Part shown: positions 18,856 to 27,720 of the stretch, one piece after another | Position numbering within the stretch: position 1 is the stretch's first letter | Layout: each line of letters starts with the position of its first letter | Assembly: GCA_007745835.1 (NCBI GenBank) | Contig: CP036424.1 | Location: forward strand, 4,079,968 to 4,143,967 | Source: Planctomycetes bacterium MalM25 | GTDB taxonomy: Bacteria; Planctomycetota; Planctomycetia; Pirellulales; Lacipirellulaceae | Length of the DNA stretch: 64,000 nt | Reading direction: 5' to 3' | Made by a program: the position numbers and the translations under genes | Notes under the pieces: generated by a model | What the model was told of the DNA's origin: nothing | What the model saw: the letters and a program-made list of their open reading frames with translations, nothing else | Databases searched by the model: none

Positions 18856-19389
18856 TCAACCGCGTCGCTGGAATCCGTAGTGCTCGGCCAAAGCGTCGCG
18901 CAGCGCATAGGCTTCCCACGGGGCGCGGCTTTCGTCGCTGTAGAAGCACTTGACGGTCACTTTCGATCGGCCGTCTACGATGAAGACTCGATGCAAGTGC
19001 TTCGGTAGCTTCTCACCTCCGCTGTGGCTTTGGGGTAGCGACCGACTTTGCAAAGATGAATAAGCATCATCAGAGAGCCGTTTGCGTCGCGAGAAGACCT
19101 TCACGGCATCCAGTAACCAGTAGTCGACGATCGCGATCGGTCCATCGGACGGCGCGCGAAAGTACGTAGTAACCCCGAAGAACCAAGCGACCAATGCCCA
19201 CATCACGGCCGTGACAATGGTCATCTCTAGGTCGGGCGGCTCCTTCGACACGAAGTAACCGAAACAGAAGAAAGCCGTCACGGCGGCGAGGATAAGCAAC
19301 TGCCCCCGATGAGACATGCTGCCCAGGGTCCGCGGGATCGGCTTGGTAAGATCAAAGCCGCTGTCGATTCCATCGGGTATTGGGATCAT
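18856..19389 (-). CDS. Small membrane protein of unknown function
   Basis: This 177-residue protein starts at ATG 19389. The frame is open further upstream, but that text is the shadow of egtB. Two adjacent membrane segments lie at residues about 26-45 (GQLLILAAVTAFFCFGYFV) and 52-75 (MTIVTAVMWALVAWFFGV). A soluble, basic C-terminal region follows (FIVDGRSKVTVKCFYSDES). No family is recognised. It begins 14 bases after the egtB stop on the same strand, where egtD often sits in other genomes, but it has no methyltransferase motif. Co-transcription with egtB is likely; functional linkage is unknown. Confidence 0.65.
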   Translation of the reverse strand: MIPIPDGIDSGFDLTKPIPRTLGSMSHRGQLLILAAVTAFFCFGYFVSKEPPDLEMTIVTAVMWALVAWFFGVTTYFRAPSDGPIAIVDYWLLDAVKVFSRRKRLSDDAYSSLQSRSLPQSHSGGEKLPKHLHRVFIVDGRSKVTVKCFYSDESRAPWEAYALRDALAEHYGFQRRG

Positions 19390-19403
19390 GTCTGAAATCA
19401 ACC

Positions 19404-20708
19404 TCACCGCGCCAGCCGCACGCCGCTGAACTGCCAGCGTGCCGACGTTGGGAAGAAGTTGCGGTAGGTCGCGCGGAGGTGGTCGCTGCTCGTGGCGCAG
19501 CTGCCGCCGCGGAGGACCTGTTGGTTGACCATGAACTTGCCGTTGTACTCGCCGAGGGCGCCCTCGGCGGCGCGGTAGCCGGGGTAGGGCGTGTAGGGGC
19601 TGGCGGTCCACTCCCACACCTCACCCCGCATGGCGACGAGGGGCGTTGTAAATTTTTTATCTTGGCCACCCCCGCAAACCCCGGCCAAAGCAGGCTGAAC
19701 CCCCTGGCTCGCTTCCAACAATTCATCCACAAAACCGCCGCGGACGGGCTGATTCTCTTGGAGCCCACCCGTGGCTGGAGGGGCGAGGCAGGCAGTCTCC
19801 CACTCCTGCTCGGTCGGCAACCGGGCGCCCACCCACCGAGCGTAGGCGTCCGCCTCGAAGTAGCTGAGGCAGGTGACCGGCGCGTGCGGATCGATCGGGA
19901 CGCGGCCGGCGAGCGTGAACTGCGTGTACTCGCCGTCCGGCTCGCGGCGCCAGTACAGCGGCCCCCGCCAGCCTTCGGCTTGGACCGTCGCCCAGCCCTC
20001 GGCGAGCCAATGCATTGGGGTCTCGTAACCGCCATCGCGGATGAACTGCTGGTACTCGCCGCAGGTGACCGGCCGCGTGGCGAGCTCGAACGGCGGGACG
20101 AGGGCATCGTGCCTCGGGTACTCGTTGTCGTACGCGAAGCCCTCGCCGGTGTGGCCGATCGGGACCACGCCGCCGTCGAACGCAACCCAGTCGAGTGGCG
20201 TCGGTTCGCTGTCGCGCAGCGGCTCGGGGCGGTAGACCGGGTCGAGCGGGTTCTGGGAGAGCGCATGACGGATGTCGGTCAGCAACAGCTCCTGATGCTG
20301 CTGCTCGTGGTGGAGGCCAACTTCAAGAATGCCCCGAACCTCGGGCTCGTCGAATAAAGCCTGCGCTTCGAGTCGCTCGACCGCCTCGTCAACCCGCTTG
20401 CGGTAGTCGAGCGCCTCGCCGAGGGTCGGCCGCGAGATGAGTCCCCGCTGCGCACGCGGAAACTGCTCGCCGACCGTGTTGTAGTACGAGTTGAACAGCA
20501 CCGCGTACGCGGGATCGACGGCCTGGTAGCCGGATTGCTCGCGGTCGAAGCGGCCCACGAGAAAGGTCTCGAAGAACCAAGTCGTGTGCGCCAGGTGCCA
20601 CTTCGCGGGGCTCGCGTCGGGCATCGACTGGAGCGTCGAGTCCTCGGGCGTGAGGGTCTCGGCGAGGCGCTCGGAGAAGCGGCGGACGCGTTGGTAATTA
20701 GAAGGCAT
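19404..20708 (-). CDS. egtB: EgtB-like ergothioneine biosynthesis iron-dependent sulfoxide synthase
   Basis: This 434-residue protein has a DinB-like N-terminal half with His41 (HLAHTTWFFE) and the HX3HXE motif (H134 and H138 in HHEQQHQE), the three iron ligands of EgtB. The C-terminal half is an FGE-sulfatase fold (RPVTCGEYQQFIRDGGY, RLPTEQEWE, GEVWEWTASPYTPYPGY, QQVLRGGSC). EgtB joins trimethyl-histidine to a thiol through oxygen-dependent C-S bond formation. Between RLPTEQEWE and VWEWT there are about 15 more residues than usual by my recollection of the family (GVCGGGQDKKFTTP region). EgtD, the histidine methyltransferase, is not adjacent. The start is ATG at 20708. Confidence 0.9.
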   Translation of the reverse strand: MPSNYQRVRRFSERLAETLTPEDSTLQSMPDASPAKWHLAHTTWFFETFLVGRFDREQSGYQAVDPAYAVLFNSYYNTVGEQFPRAQRGLISRPTLGEALDYRKRVDEAVERLEAQALFDEPEVRGILEVGLHHEQQHQELLLTDIRHALSQNPLDPVYRPEPLRDSEPTPLDWVAFDGGVVPIGHTGEGFAYDNEYPRHDALVPPFELATRPVTCGEYQQFIRDGGYETPMHWLAEGWATVQAEGWRGPLYWRREPDGEYTQFTLAGRVPIDPHAPVTCLSYFEADAYARWVGARLPTEQEWETACLAPPATGGLQENQPVRGGFVDELLEASQGVQPALAGVCGGGQDKKFTTPLVAMRGEVWEWTASPYTPYPGYRAAEGALGEYNGKFMVNQQVLRGGSCATSSDHLRATYRNFFPTSARWQFSGVRLAR

Positions 20709-20813
20709 GAGGCGCGAGATAGGAGGCGCGAGGATGGCTCGCCCGAGCCGCGACCGTCAGGGAGCCGCCAAGAGAGCCCGGGACCACGTTATACGCGGTT
20801 CTCGCACCCCGGT

Positions 20814-22088
20814 TCAGTCGGCCCGCTGGATCACCGCGGCGACCGCCTGGCCGGTGAGGGCGTAGTTGAGGGCCAGCATCGCGTCGCCCGTGGCGGGGCG
20901 GTGCTCCGGGCTGGCGTTCACTGGGCAGGCGGGGTCGGGCGTGTCGTAGTTGAGCGTCGCGGGGACGAGGCCGTCCCGCCAGCCGATGAGCGCGAGCGCC
21001 AGCTCGATCGCCCCGCACGCGGCGCCCGACGATCCGACGTAGCTGGTCGGTGCGGTGACCGGCGTTTGACCGAGGGTCTCCGCCAGCGCGGCCGCCTCGA
21101 CCGCGTCGGTCTCAGGTCGGGCCGAGCCGTGGGCCTTCACCATAGCCAAGTCCTCGGGAGCGACCTTGGCTTGATCGAGCGAACCGGCAACCGCGTTGCG
21201 GATCGCCAGTCCGGTTGGCTTGCGGGTCTCGATGCTCGGCTCGGTGCGGGCCACGACCGAGGCGATCCGGCCCCACGGTTGCCCGCCCCGTTGGGCGAAG
21301 CCGCGGCGTTCGGCGTGCTCGCGGCTCTCGAGGACGAAGTACGCGGCGCCCTCGCCGGCGACCGAGCCGTCGCGGTCCGCGTCGAAGGGGCGGCACGCCT
21401 TCTCGGGCTCGTCGGCCCGGCGGCTGAGCCCGGCGCCGCCGTGGAACAGCAGATCGGTCAGGTCGAGCTTGGTGCTCGTGCCGCCGGCGAGCATCACGTC
21501 GGCCGCGCCGCGCTCGATCGCGGCGGCCGCCTCGCCGATCGCCAGCAGGCTGGACACGTCGCCCAGCGAGATCGTGTTGGTCGGGCCGAACGCCTGCCGG
21601 CGTATGCCGATGTGGCACGCGGCCATGTTCGGCAGGTACTTGAGCATCCAGAGCGGGAAGAGCTGGCGCATGCCCTGGGCGCCCCACTGCTTTAGATCGA
21701 CCGCGCCCTCTTCGTTGAGACTCTCCGCGAGCGGCGCGGCGAGCTCGTCGAGGCCGCAGTAGAGCAGCCCCGCGGCGCCCACCACCCCGACCCGGTCCGA
21801 GTCGACCTCCACGTCCGCCAGCCCGGCGTCCTCCCAGGCGAGCTCGCCCGCGGCGTAGCCGAGCTGGATCTCGCGGGCCATCACCTTGAGGCTCTTGCGC
21901 GGCTTCACGTACTGCTTCCCCTCGAAGCCCTCGACCCGGCCGCCGAAAGGGGCGATCCAGCCGACCTCGGCGTACTCGGGGATCGGTTTCACCCCGCTCT
22001 GCCGGGCCTCCAGCGCGGCGCGCACCGGCTCGACCCCGATGCCCAGGGGCGAGACGACGCCGACACCGGTGAGCAGGACTTCGGGCAT
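20814..22088 (-). CDS. Beta-ketoacyl-ACP synthase-like protein lacking the catalytic Cys
   Basis: This 424-residue thiolase-fold protein starts with LLTGVGVVSPLG and contains FDADRDGSVAGEGAAYFVLE, both typical of KAS II/FabF. At the nucleophile elbow, where FabF has STACATG, it reads SLGDVSS, putting Asp177 in place of the catalytic Cys. His320 (VKAHGSARPETDAVE) is kept, but the second catalytic His (GHLLGAAG in FabF) is replaced by Ser353 (VGSSGAACGA). It therefore cannot condense acyl chains in the usual way. It may be a chain-length-factor-like partner, a decarboxylase or a structural subunit (inference). It is divergent from the desaturase gene at 22281 and may share its regulation. Confidence 0.85.
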   Translation of the reverse strand: MPEVLLTGVGVVSPLGIGVEPVRAALEARQSGVKPIPEYAEVGWIAPFGGRVEGFEGKQYVKPRKSLKVMAREIQLGYAAGELAWEDAGLADVEVDSDRVGVVGAAGLLYCGLDELAAPLAESLNEEGAVDLKQWGAQGMRQLFPLWMLKYLPNMAACHIGIRRQAFGPTNTISLGDVSSLLAIGEAAAAIERGAADVMLAGGTSTKLDLTDLLFHGGAGLSRRADEPEKACRPFDADRDGSVAGEGAAYFVLESREHAERRGFAQRGGQPWGRIASVVARTEPSIETRKPTGLAIRNAVAGSLDQAKVAPEDLAMVKAHGSARPETDAVEAAALAETLGQTPVTAPTSYVGSSGAACGAIELALALIGWRDGLVPATLNYDTPDPACPVNASPEHRPATGDAMLALNYALTGQAVAAVIQRAD

Positions 22089-22280
22089 ACGGTTGAGGGA
22101 GCGACGCGGGGGATCGGGGGGGCGGTGTGAGCGGGAGCCCTAGAGTGTACTCACCCCGGGCCCGCTTGGCGGGGGGACGCCTTGATCTAGTTGTCGGCCG
22201 CGGCGTAGGAAGGAGCGGGGCCGAACTGGCGAGCGAGGCCCGATAAGCCCCGCCGATTGTGCCGATAGGAGCCGTTACGA

Positions 22281-23414
22281 GTGTTAGAGCGAAGCGAGAA
22301 CGCCGCTACCGAGCCCGACACGACGGGGCCGTCGGGCGCCGAGCCGGGCTTCTCGATGCGCCAGGCCCGCGACCTGCTCAGCGACGCCGACCTTCGCCCC
22401 AGCCTGCGGCACTACTGGACCGACCTGCTGCTCAGCTACTCGGGCCTGGCGGTCGGCCTGTTGGCGGTGCAGCTCACCATCTTGCCGTGGCCCCTGCGCG
22501 TGGTCGGCTTCGTGCTGGCGGTGATCCTCGGTTACCGCTGCGCGCTGTTCATCCACGAACTGGCGCACCAGCCCGATCGCGAGTTCACCACGTTCCGCCT
22601 CACGTGGAACCTGTTGATCGGCGTGCCGTTCTTGATCCCCACGTTCGTCTACCAGACGCACCTCGACCACCACCGCCGGCGGCATTACGGCACGAGCCAC
22701 GACGGCGAGTACCTCCCGTTCGGCTCGCGGCCCGTGTGGCACGCGCTCGGCTACTTGGCGGAGAGCTTCGTCATCCCGCTGCTGGCGATCGTGCGGTTCG
22801 GGCTGCTCACGCCGCTCACCTGGTGCGGGCGTCCGATCCGAGACTGGGTCCACCGCCACGCGTCGTCGATGATCATCGATCCGGCGTACGTGCGACCGCT
22901 CCCCTCGGAGAAGCAGCTCCGCCTGATCCGTTTGCAGGAGGCGGCCTGCCTCGGGTTCCTGATCACCGCCGCCGCGGTGACGGTCGTCAGCTACTACGGG
23001 ATCGGGCCGTTCGACGCGTGGCTGATCCCGCGCGTCTACGCGGTCGCGGTGACGGTCATCTTCATCAACGCCGTCCGCACGCTCGGCGCCCACCGCTACG
23101 TGTACGACGCCCGCGCCGCCGAGGACCGTCCGATGACGTTCACCGAGCAACTGCTCGACTCGCTGAATTTCCCGAAGCGTCCCTTCCTGACCACGCTGTG
23201 GGCGCCGGTCGGCCTGCGGTTCCACGCGCTGCACCACCTCTTCCCGTCACTCCCGTACCACGCGATGCCCGAGGTCCACGCGAAGCTGATGGCCGGCCTT
23301 CCGGAAGATTCGCCATATCGGAAGACCGAGAGCCCGGGGCTGCTGAGCACGCTCGGCGACCTGTGGCGGCGATCACACGCGAGTGGTAAGACAGTGGTTG
23401 AGAAGGCAGGCTAA
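22281..23414 (+). CDS. Membrane fatty acid desaturase
   Basis: This 377-residue protein has three His boxes of membrane di-iron desaturases: HELAH (92-96), HLDHHRRRH (127-135) and HALHHLF (near 314). Four membrane segments alternate with them (about 50-70, 72-92, 110-125 and 225-265). It introduces a double bond into acyl chains, or hydroxylates them, at the inner membrane using O2 and electrons from a redox partner. The start is GTG at 22281. The first 25 residues are a polar extension. The divergent gene at 20814-22088 is a ketosynthase-like protein, so a shared lipid-modification role is possible (inference). Confidence 0.9.
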   Translation: MLERSENAATEPDTTGPSGAEPGFSMRQARDLLSDADLRPSLRHYWTDLLLSYSGLAVGLLAVQLTILPWPLRVVGFVLAVILGYRCALFIHELAHQPDREFTTFRLTWNLLIGVPFLIPTFVYQTHLDHHRRRHYGTSHDGEYLPFGSRPVWHALGYLAESFVIPLLAIVRFGLLTPLTWCGRPIRDWVHRHASSMIIDPAYVRPLPSEKQLRLIRLQEAACLGFLITAAAVTVVSYYGIGPFDAWLIPRVYAVAVTVIFINAVRTLGAHRYVYDARAAEDRPMTFTEQLLDSLNFPKRPFLTTLWAPVGLRFHALHHLFPSLPYHAMPEVHAKLMAGLPEDSPYRKTESPGLLSTLGDLWRRSHASGKTVVEKAG

Positions 23415-23493
23415 CCTGCCCCGGAGGGTCACTCCTTTGTACTTAGCGATATCACGACTGACTCTGCCGAAGCCACGTGCTGCACGGCTTCTT

Positions 23494-24264
23494 CTACTCT
23501 TCCGTACTCTCGCTCTCGCTGGCAGTCTTCTTCAGTACTCCGAGGACTCGCGGCACATGCACTGACACCCACGATTTAGATTCCTCTTCGCCAAGCAACG
23601 CCTCCAGTAGCGGAATTGCCTCAGAAGCACCCTCCATGCTCTCTAGTGAGTTGACTGCCATCCAACGCCTCTCCCAATAGCCACCGAGCTGGGAAGGCGA
23701 AAGCTCGTCATCTGGCGGGTGCAGCCATCTGCTGACAAAGTCTCGGTACTGACCACGAGCTTCGGCTGGCACGAGAACGTAGAGCACGCCAGCAAGGTTG
23801 ATTTTCTCATCCACTTCGGCGTACGTACCATCTCTCGTAGCAGCTTTATTCTCGCTGCTTAGCGAATCGTACTTGCTGCGAAGATATGCGATGACTTCCT
23901 CATTATCAAAACCAACCGCCCCCAAGGCATCAACGAGATAAATCTCCACCAACTGCTCTGGTTCATTCTTCAGCTGTGCGAACACGCTACCGCCTAGAGC
24001 GTTTGCGTCAGGACCAATCTCTGCCACAACGTAAGCGGCACGTTGCCTCACATCGGGATTCTCATGTGCGAGAGCCACCGCCAATTCGGGCTGCACATCT
24101 GCCAGATTTGCGTGAAGGAACTGGACTTGCTCATCGTCAGGCAAATACATCCCCATCTCTGCCCACGAGTCTACCCACGCTTGAATGTGCTGTGGTTGGC
24201 TCGAAGGCTTACCGCAACCAATAACGACTACGGCAGCGAATGCTAAAAACGGGAGAGCTTTCAC
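23494..24264 (-). CDS. Putative lipoprotein with HEAT-like repeats
   Basis: From GTG at 24264 the protein (256 residues) has a short hydrophobic start (ALPFLAFAAVVVIGC) ending in a lipobox-like VIGC, so it may be lipid-anchored. An in-frame upstream start at 24336 would add 24 residues, but the lipobox position favours the shorter form. The body is alpha-helical with HEAT-type units (ENPDVRQRAAYVVAEIGPDA, EQLVEIYLVDALGAVGFDNEEVI, WERRWMAVNSLESMEGASEAI), which usually mediate protein contacts. Base composition is clearly more AT-rich than the neighbours, which hints at transfer. No partner is obvious. Confidence 0.65.
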   Translation of the reverse strand: MKALPFLAFAAVVVIGCGKPSSQPQHIQAWVDSWAEMGMYLPDDEQVQFLHANLADVQPELAVALAHENPDVRQRAAYVVAEIGPDANALGGSVFAQLKNEPEQLVEIYLVDALGAVGFDNEEVIAYLRSKYDSLSSENKAATRDGTYAEVDEKINLAGVLYVLVPAEARGQYRDFVSRWLHPPDDELSPSQLGGYWERRWMAVNSLESMEGASEAIPLLEALLGEEESKSWVSVHVPRVLGVLKKTASESESTEE

Positions 24265-24438
24265 GAATATGGTTCCATCGCCAGATACAGGGAGCGAACG
24301 ACGAGCATTGTAGCAGAAGTGCCAAAGTACTCGCACTCACGGCTACACCTAGAAGTTGCGTCAGCAGCGAACTGCGACGCTAATTTGGCGACCCGCTAAC
24401 CTGCAAAGGAGGCGTCGACCTGAGCAGCTCCCAAGGGC

Positions 24439-25569
24439 TTACAGCCCCTTCTCGAACAGCCGCCAGGTCTTGTACCGCTCGGCGCCACCCTTCTCGATCG
24501 TCTTGCGGCTGATGTCGTTGCTCTCCAGCACCCAGCTGAACTCGCAGTCGGTCACGCCGTGATCCAGGGCGGGCTTGAGCAGGTCGACCGTCAGGCAGAT
24601 GCCGACGCCCCAGGTCTGGTACTCGGGCAGCACGTTCGTGCTCACCAGGCGGATCCGCTTGAGCGCCTTCTTGTTGCCCAACAAGGTTGCCCAGCCGGTC
24701 GGGAACAAGCGGCCGTCGATCTGTTTGATGCGCGGGTTGTAATCGAGCAAGCCGAAGACGCAGCCGACCGGCCGGCCGTCGATCTCCGCGATGCGTGACA
24801 GCTCGGGCACCAGCAGTCGGCGGAGGTCGTTCGCGAAGTGGATGACCTCCTGCTCAGACATCGGCACGTGGCCCCAGGTCTCGGCCATCGCGCTGTTGTA
24901 GATCTCCAGGAAGGTCTCGACCTCTTCCTCGAACCGGTTGGCGCGCATGCCGCGAACCGTCACCCCGAACCGATCGCGGACCATCTTATCGACGGTCAGC
25001 ATCTTCTCGTTCTTCGAGATCGCGTCGAGCATGTCGATGTCGCCCCGGTAGGCGTACATGTCTTGGCACTTGCCGTAGCCCGCTCCCTCGATCAGGGATT
25101 GGTGATACGGCAGGTTGTGCGTCAGCAAGAAGTAGGGGGGGGTGTCGAAGCCTTCGATCAGCGTGCCGAACTCGTAGTTGATCGCCGGGTTCATCGGTCC
25201 CTGGCTCGACTCGAGGCCGCGCTCGCGGAGCCACCCCTCCGCGGCCCCGAGCAGTCCGCGGGCCGCCTCCGGGTCGTCGAAGCACTCGAAGAAGCCGAAG
25301 AAGCCGGTCTTGTCCTCGCAGTGCCGGTTGTGGGCCCGGTTCTCGATCGCCAGCACGCGGCCGACCGGCTCGGGCCCCCGCGAGGCGAGATAGGCTTGGG
25401 CCGTGCAGTCGTTCCAGATCGGGTGCGGCGCAAACCCCGCCAGCCGCCGCTGCATGTCCCGCAACGGCGGGACCCAGCACGGATCGCCCCCGTTCACCTT
25501 CCACGGCAGTTCGAGCCAGTCACGCTGCTGATACCGGTTCGTGACGGGCTCGATTCGGAGAGGACGCAT
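24439..25569 (-). CDS. GNAT-like acyltransferase (YghO-type; candidate ceramide synthase)
   Basis: This 376-residue soluble protein has the layout of large GNAT-type acyltransferases of the YghO group: an N-terminal domain (QRDWLELPWKVNGGDPCWVP, FFGFFECFDDPEAARGLL, GPMNPAINYEFGTLIEGFD) and a C-terminal GNAT half (VPELSRIAEIDGRPVGCVFG, STNVLPEYQTWGVGICLTVD, EFSWVLESNDISRKTIEK). The bacterial ceramide synthase bCerS is annotated as a GNAT-like protein of this general kind (established knowledge as I recall it). A divergent SDR-type reductase, another enzyme class of that pathway, starts 149 bases away. The assignment to ceramide synthesis is inference; a generic N-acyltransferase remains possible. 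Confidence 0.72.
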   Translation of the reverse strand: MRPLRIEPVTNRYQQRDWLELPWKVNGGDPCWVPPLRDMQRRLAGFAPHPIWNDCTAQAYLASRGPEPVGRVLAIENRAHNRHCEDKTGFFGFFECFDDPEAARGLLGAAEGWLRERGLESSQGPMNPAINYEFGTLIEGFDTPPYFLLTHNLPYHQSLIEGAGYGKCQDMYAYRGDIDMLDAISKNEKMLTVDKMVRDRFGVTVRGMRANRFEEEVETFLEIYNSAMAETWGHVPMSEQEVIHFANDLRRLLVPELSRIAEIDGRPVGCVFGLLDYNPRIKQIDGRLFPTGWATLLGNKKALKRIRLVSTNVLPEYQTWGVGICLTVDLLKPALDHGVTDCEFSWVLESNDISRKTIEKGGAERYKTWRLFEKGL

Positions 25570-25717
25570 ACGAAGGCGGAAAGGGGAAGGCGGAAGGTGG
25601 ACCCGTGTGGCGGTATCGCTCGCTGGGAGAAGTCGTCAGGAAGCGATAAACTCCCATGCTCACAAAGACTAGGCAAGCGGTCCTCCGCCTCCCCCCCTCC
25701 GCCTTCCCCCTTCGTTC

Positions 25718-26737
25718 ATGCCCCACACCCTGGTCACCGGCGCCACCGGCTTCATCGGGAACCGCCTGGTGGAACGCCTCGTGGAGCGGGGCGATGAGGT
25801 CGCCTGCCTTGTACGGCCGAGCAGCCGGACCGAGCGGCTGGACGCGTTCGGCGTGGGGCGGGTCGTCGGCGCGCTCGACGACGCCGAGGCCTTGGCCGAG
25901 TCGCTAAGGGCGGCGGGGCCGTTCGACACGGTCTACCACCTCGCGGGGCTGACGCACGCGACCCGCTTGGAAGACTTCCTGGCGGTCAACGCCGACGGCG
26001 TGGAGCACCTCGGCCGGGCGCTCGCCGCGATCGCACCCTCGCCCACGCTGGTGCTCGTCAGTTCGCTCGCCGCCGCCGGGCCCTCGCCGCCGGGCGAACC
26101 GCACACCGAGTCGACCCCGCCGGCGCCGATCTCCAACTACGGCCGCAGCAAGCTGGCGGGCGAAGAGGCGGCGCGGCGATACGCCGACCAACTCTCGCTG
26201 TCGATCCTCCGCCCCCCCGCGGTGTTCGGACCGGGCGACCGAGACGGGCTCATGCTCTTCCAATCGCTCAGGCGGTTCCCGCTGCACCTCGTGCCGCAGA
26301 TGAAGGGCCTGCCCCTCTCGCTGATCTACGTCGACGACTTGGTCGAAGCGCTGATCACCGTGGGCGACCGAGGCGAGCGGGTCGTCCCCGGCGCGGCCAA
26401 CGACGACCCGCGCGGCGTCTACTACGTGGCCGACCCGGAAGCCTCGTCGTACGCCCAGATGGGGCGCTACGTCGGCGCGGCGTTGGGCAAGAAGGTCTTC
26501 GTGCTGTGCCGCCGCAAGTACCCCTTCCTGCCGCTCGCCTGGGGCGGCGACCTGTGGGGCAAGATCCGCGGCAAGGCGCCCCTATTCGGCATGGACAAGC
26601 TGCGCGAGGCGTCCGCCAGCGGGTGGGTCTGCGACCCGGGCAAGATCCGCGAAGGCCTCGGCTGGTCCCCCGCCAAGCCCCTCGCCGAGCGCTACCAAGA
26701 GACCGGCGACTGGTACCGCGAAGCGGGCTGGTTGTGA
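25718..26737 (+). CDS. NAD-dependent epimerase/dehydratase (extended SDR)
   Basis: This 339-residue protein opens with TLVTGATGFIGNRLVERL (NAD-binding GxxGxxG) and has the catalytic YxxxK as YGRSK (near residue 142), with an upstream Ser-Ser (LVLVSSLAAAG). These are the extended SDR hallmarks. Members of this group reduce or epimerise sugars, sterols and long-chain keto compounds; CerR of bacterial ceramide synthesis is one. The divergent GNAT-like gene at 24439-25569 makes a ceramide-pathway pair conceivable (inference). Near the C-terminus GWSPAKPLAERYQETGDWYREAGWL fits the family tail. The start is ATG at 25718. Confidence 0.88.
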   Translation: MPHTLVTGATGFIGNRLVERLVERGDEVACLVRPSSRTERLDAFGVGRVVGALDDAEALAESLRAAGPFDTVYHLAGLTHATRLEDFLAVNADGVEHLGRALAAIAPSPTLVLVSSLAAAGPSPPGEPHTESTPPAPISNYGRSKLAGEEAARRYADQLSLSILRPPAVFGPGDRDGLMLFQSLRRFPLHLVPQMKGLPLSLIYVDDLVEALITVGDRGERVVPGAANDDPRGVYYVADPEASSYAQMGRYVGAALGKKVFVLCRRKYPFLPLAWGGDLWGKIRGKAPLFGMDKLREASASGWVCDPGKIREGLGWSPAKPLAERYQETGDWYREAGWL

Positions 26738-26856
26738 GGCGATCCTTGGCGAAAGAACCGGGAACTCGCCCCCATTGAACCGCGTCGGTTCGTCTAGCCT
26801 ACCGGGGTGGCCCGGCTTTAGAATGGTGGGCTACCCCCAACAAGGACTAGAAGACC

Positions 26857-27462
26857 TTGGCCGAAACGCCCGAGATGCCGCCCATTGACCTGCCGAACCC
26901 GAAAATCGCTGCGCTGCTGGCGTGGCTGGTGCCGGGGTTGGGGCACCTCTACCAAGGCCGCCGGGCGAAGGGCTTCCTCTTCATGGGGTCGATCATCGGC
27001 CTTTTTGTCGCGGGCATGTGGATCGGCGGCGGGCAGGTGGTCTACGCCTCGACGCTGCCGGTGCAGCCACTGCGGAGCTACCTGTACGACGGCTGGCCCT
27101 TCCTCTGCCAATCGGGCATCGGCGCGGTCGCCATCCCCGGCTGGATCGAGCGGTCCCGCTACCAAGCCAACAAGGACGCGTTGCTCGTCCCCGCGTTCTA
27201 CCCGCCGCAGGGCGCCGACCGCGCCCGACGTGACGGGGCCGAGAGCACGACCGACCAATCGGACAACCGGGTCGTTCACCCCGACGGCGCAGCGAAGCGG
27301 CGGTACCGACTCGGTTTCCGCTTCGAGGTCGGCATGGTCTACACGGTCATTGCGGGCCTGCTGAATCTGCTGGTCGTGTACGACGCGCACTCGGGGCCTT
27401 TGCTGCCCGAAGAGGAAGAAAAAAACGAGCCGAACGACGATCCGGACAACGCGTCCCCGTGA
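26857..27462 (+). CDS. Membrane protein of unknown function (DUF6677-like)
   Basis: This 201-residue protein starts at TTG 26857. The text PNPKIAALLAWLVPGLGHLYQGRRAKGFLF is the Gly/Pro-rich first membrane unit seen in TM2/DUF6677-like Planctomycete proteins. A second segment follows (FMGSIIGLFVAGMWIGGG) and a third near the C-terminus (MVYTVIAGLLNLLVVYDAH). The C-terminus is very acidic (EEEEKNEPNDDPDN). Function is unknown. It is followed 43 bases later by another small membrane protein gene (27506), and the pair is probably co-transcribed up to the tRNA gene. Confidence 0.72.
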   Translation: MAETPEMPPIDLPNPKIAALLAWLVPGLGHLYQGRRAKGFLFMGSIIGLFVAGMWIGGGQVVYASTLPVQPLRSYLYDGWPFLCQSGIGAVAIPGWIERSRYQANKDALLVPAFYPPQGADRARRDGAESTTDQSDNRVVHPDGAAKRRYRLGFRFEVGMVYTVIAGLLNLLVVYDAHSGPLLPEEEEKNEPNDDPDNASP

Positions 27463-27505
27463 CGGCTCCCCTCCCCCCTTCCCCAACCGCCAACGAGCCC
27501 AACCG

Positions 27506-27703
27506 ATGCTCCCCCTGCTGGCCGAAGTGAACCGCCTGGTCTATGCGCCGCTCCTGCTGGTGGCGGTGAGCCTCGTCTACGCCGGAACGCGGCACGAGGA
27601 CCTGCGGTCGATCCTCCGCCACGCGGGCAGCTTTGGCGCGTGGACCGTCGCGTTCATGGTGGGTGTCGCCGCCCTTATCGAAGCGATGGCCTTTTTCCAG
27701 TAA
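27506..27703 (+). CDS. Small membrane protein of unknown function
   Basis: This 65-residue protein has two hydrophobic segments (LVYAPLLLVAVSLVYAG and GAWTVAFMVGVAALIEAMAFF) separated by a short basic loop (TRHEDLRSILRHAG). No family is recognised with certainty. It follows the DUF6677-like gene at 26857-27462 and ends 17 bases before the tRNA gene. The same pairing is plausible in related genomes because the two look functionally linked by spacing, but this is inference. Confidence 0.65.
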   Translation: MLPLLAEVNRLVYAPLLLVAVSLVYAGTRHEDLRSILRHAGSFGAWTVAFMVGVAALIEAMAFFQ

Positions 27704-27720
27704 ACTGACGCCCTCCGCAC

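Noticed and set aside
20535-21695. 386-codon plus-strand frame opposite EgtB and the KAS-like gene
   Set aside because: It spans the boundary of two supported minus-strand genes and carries no motif.
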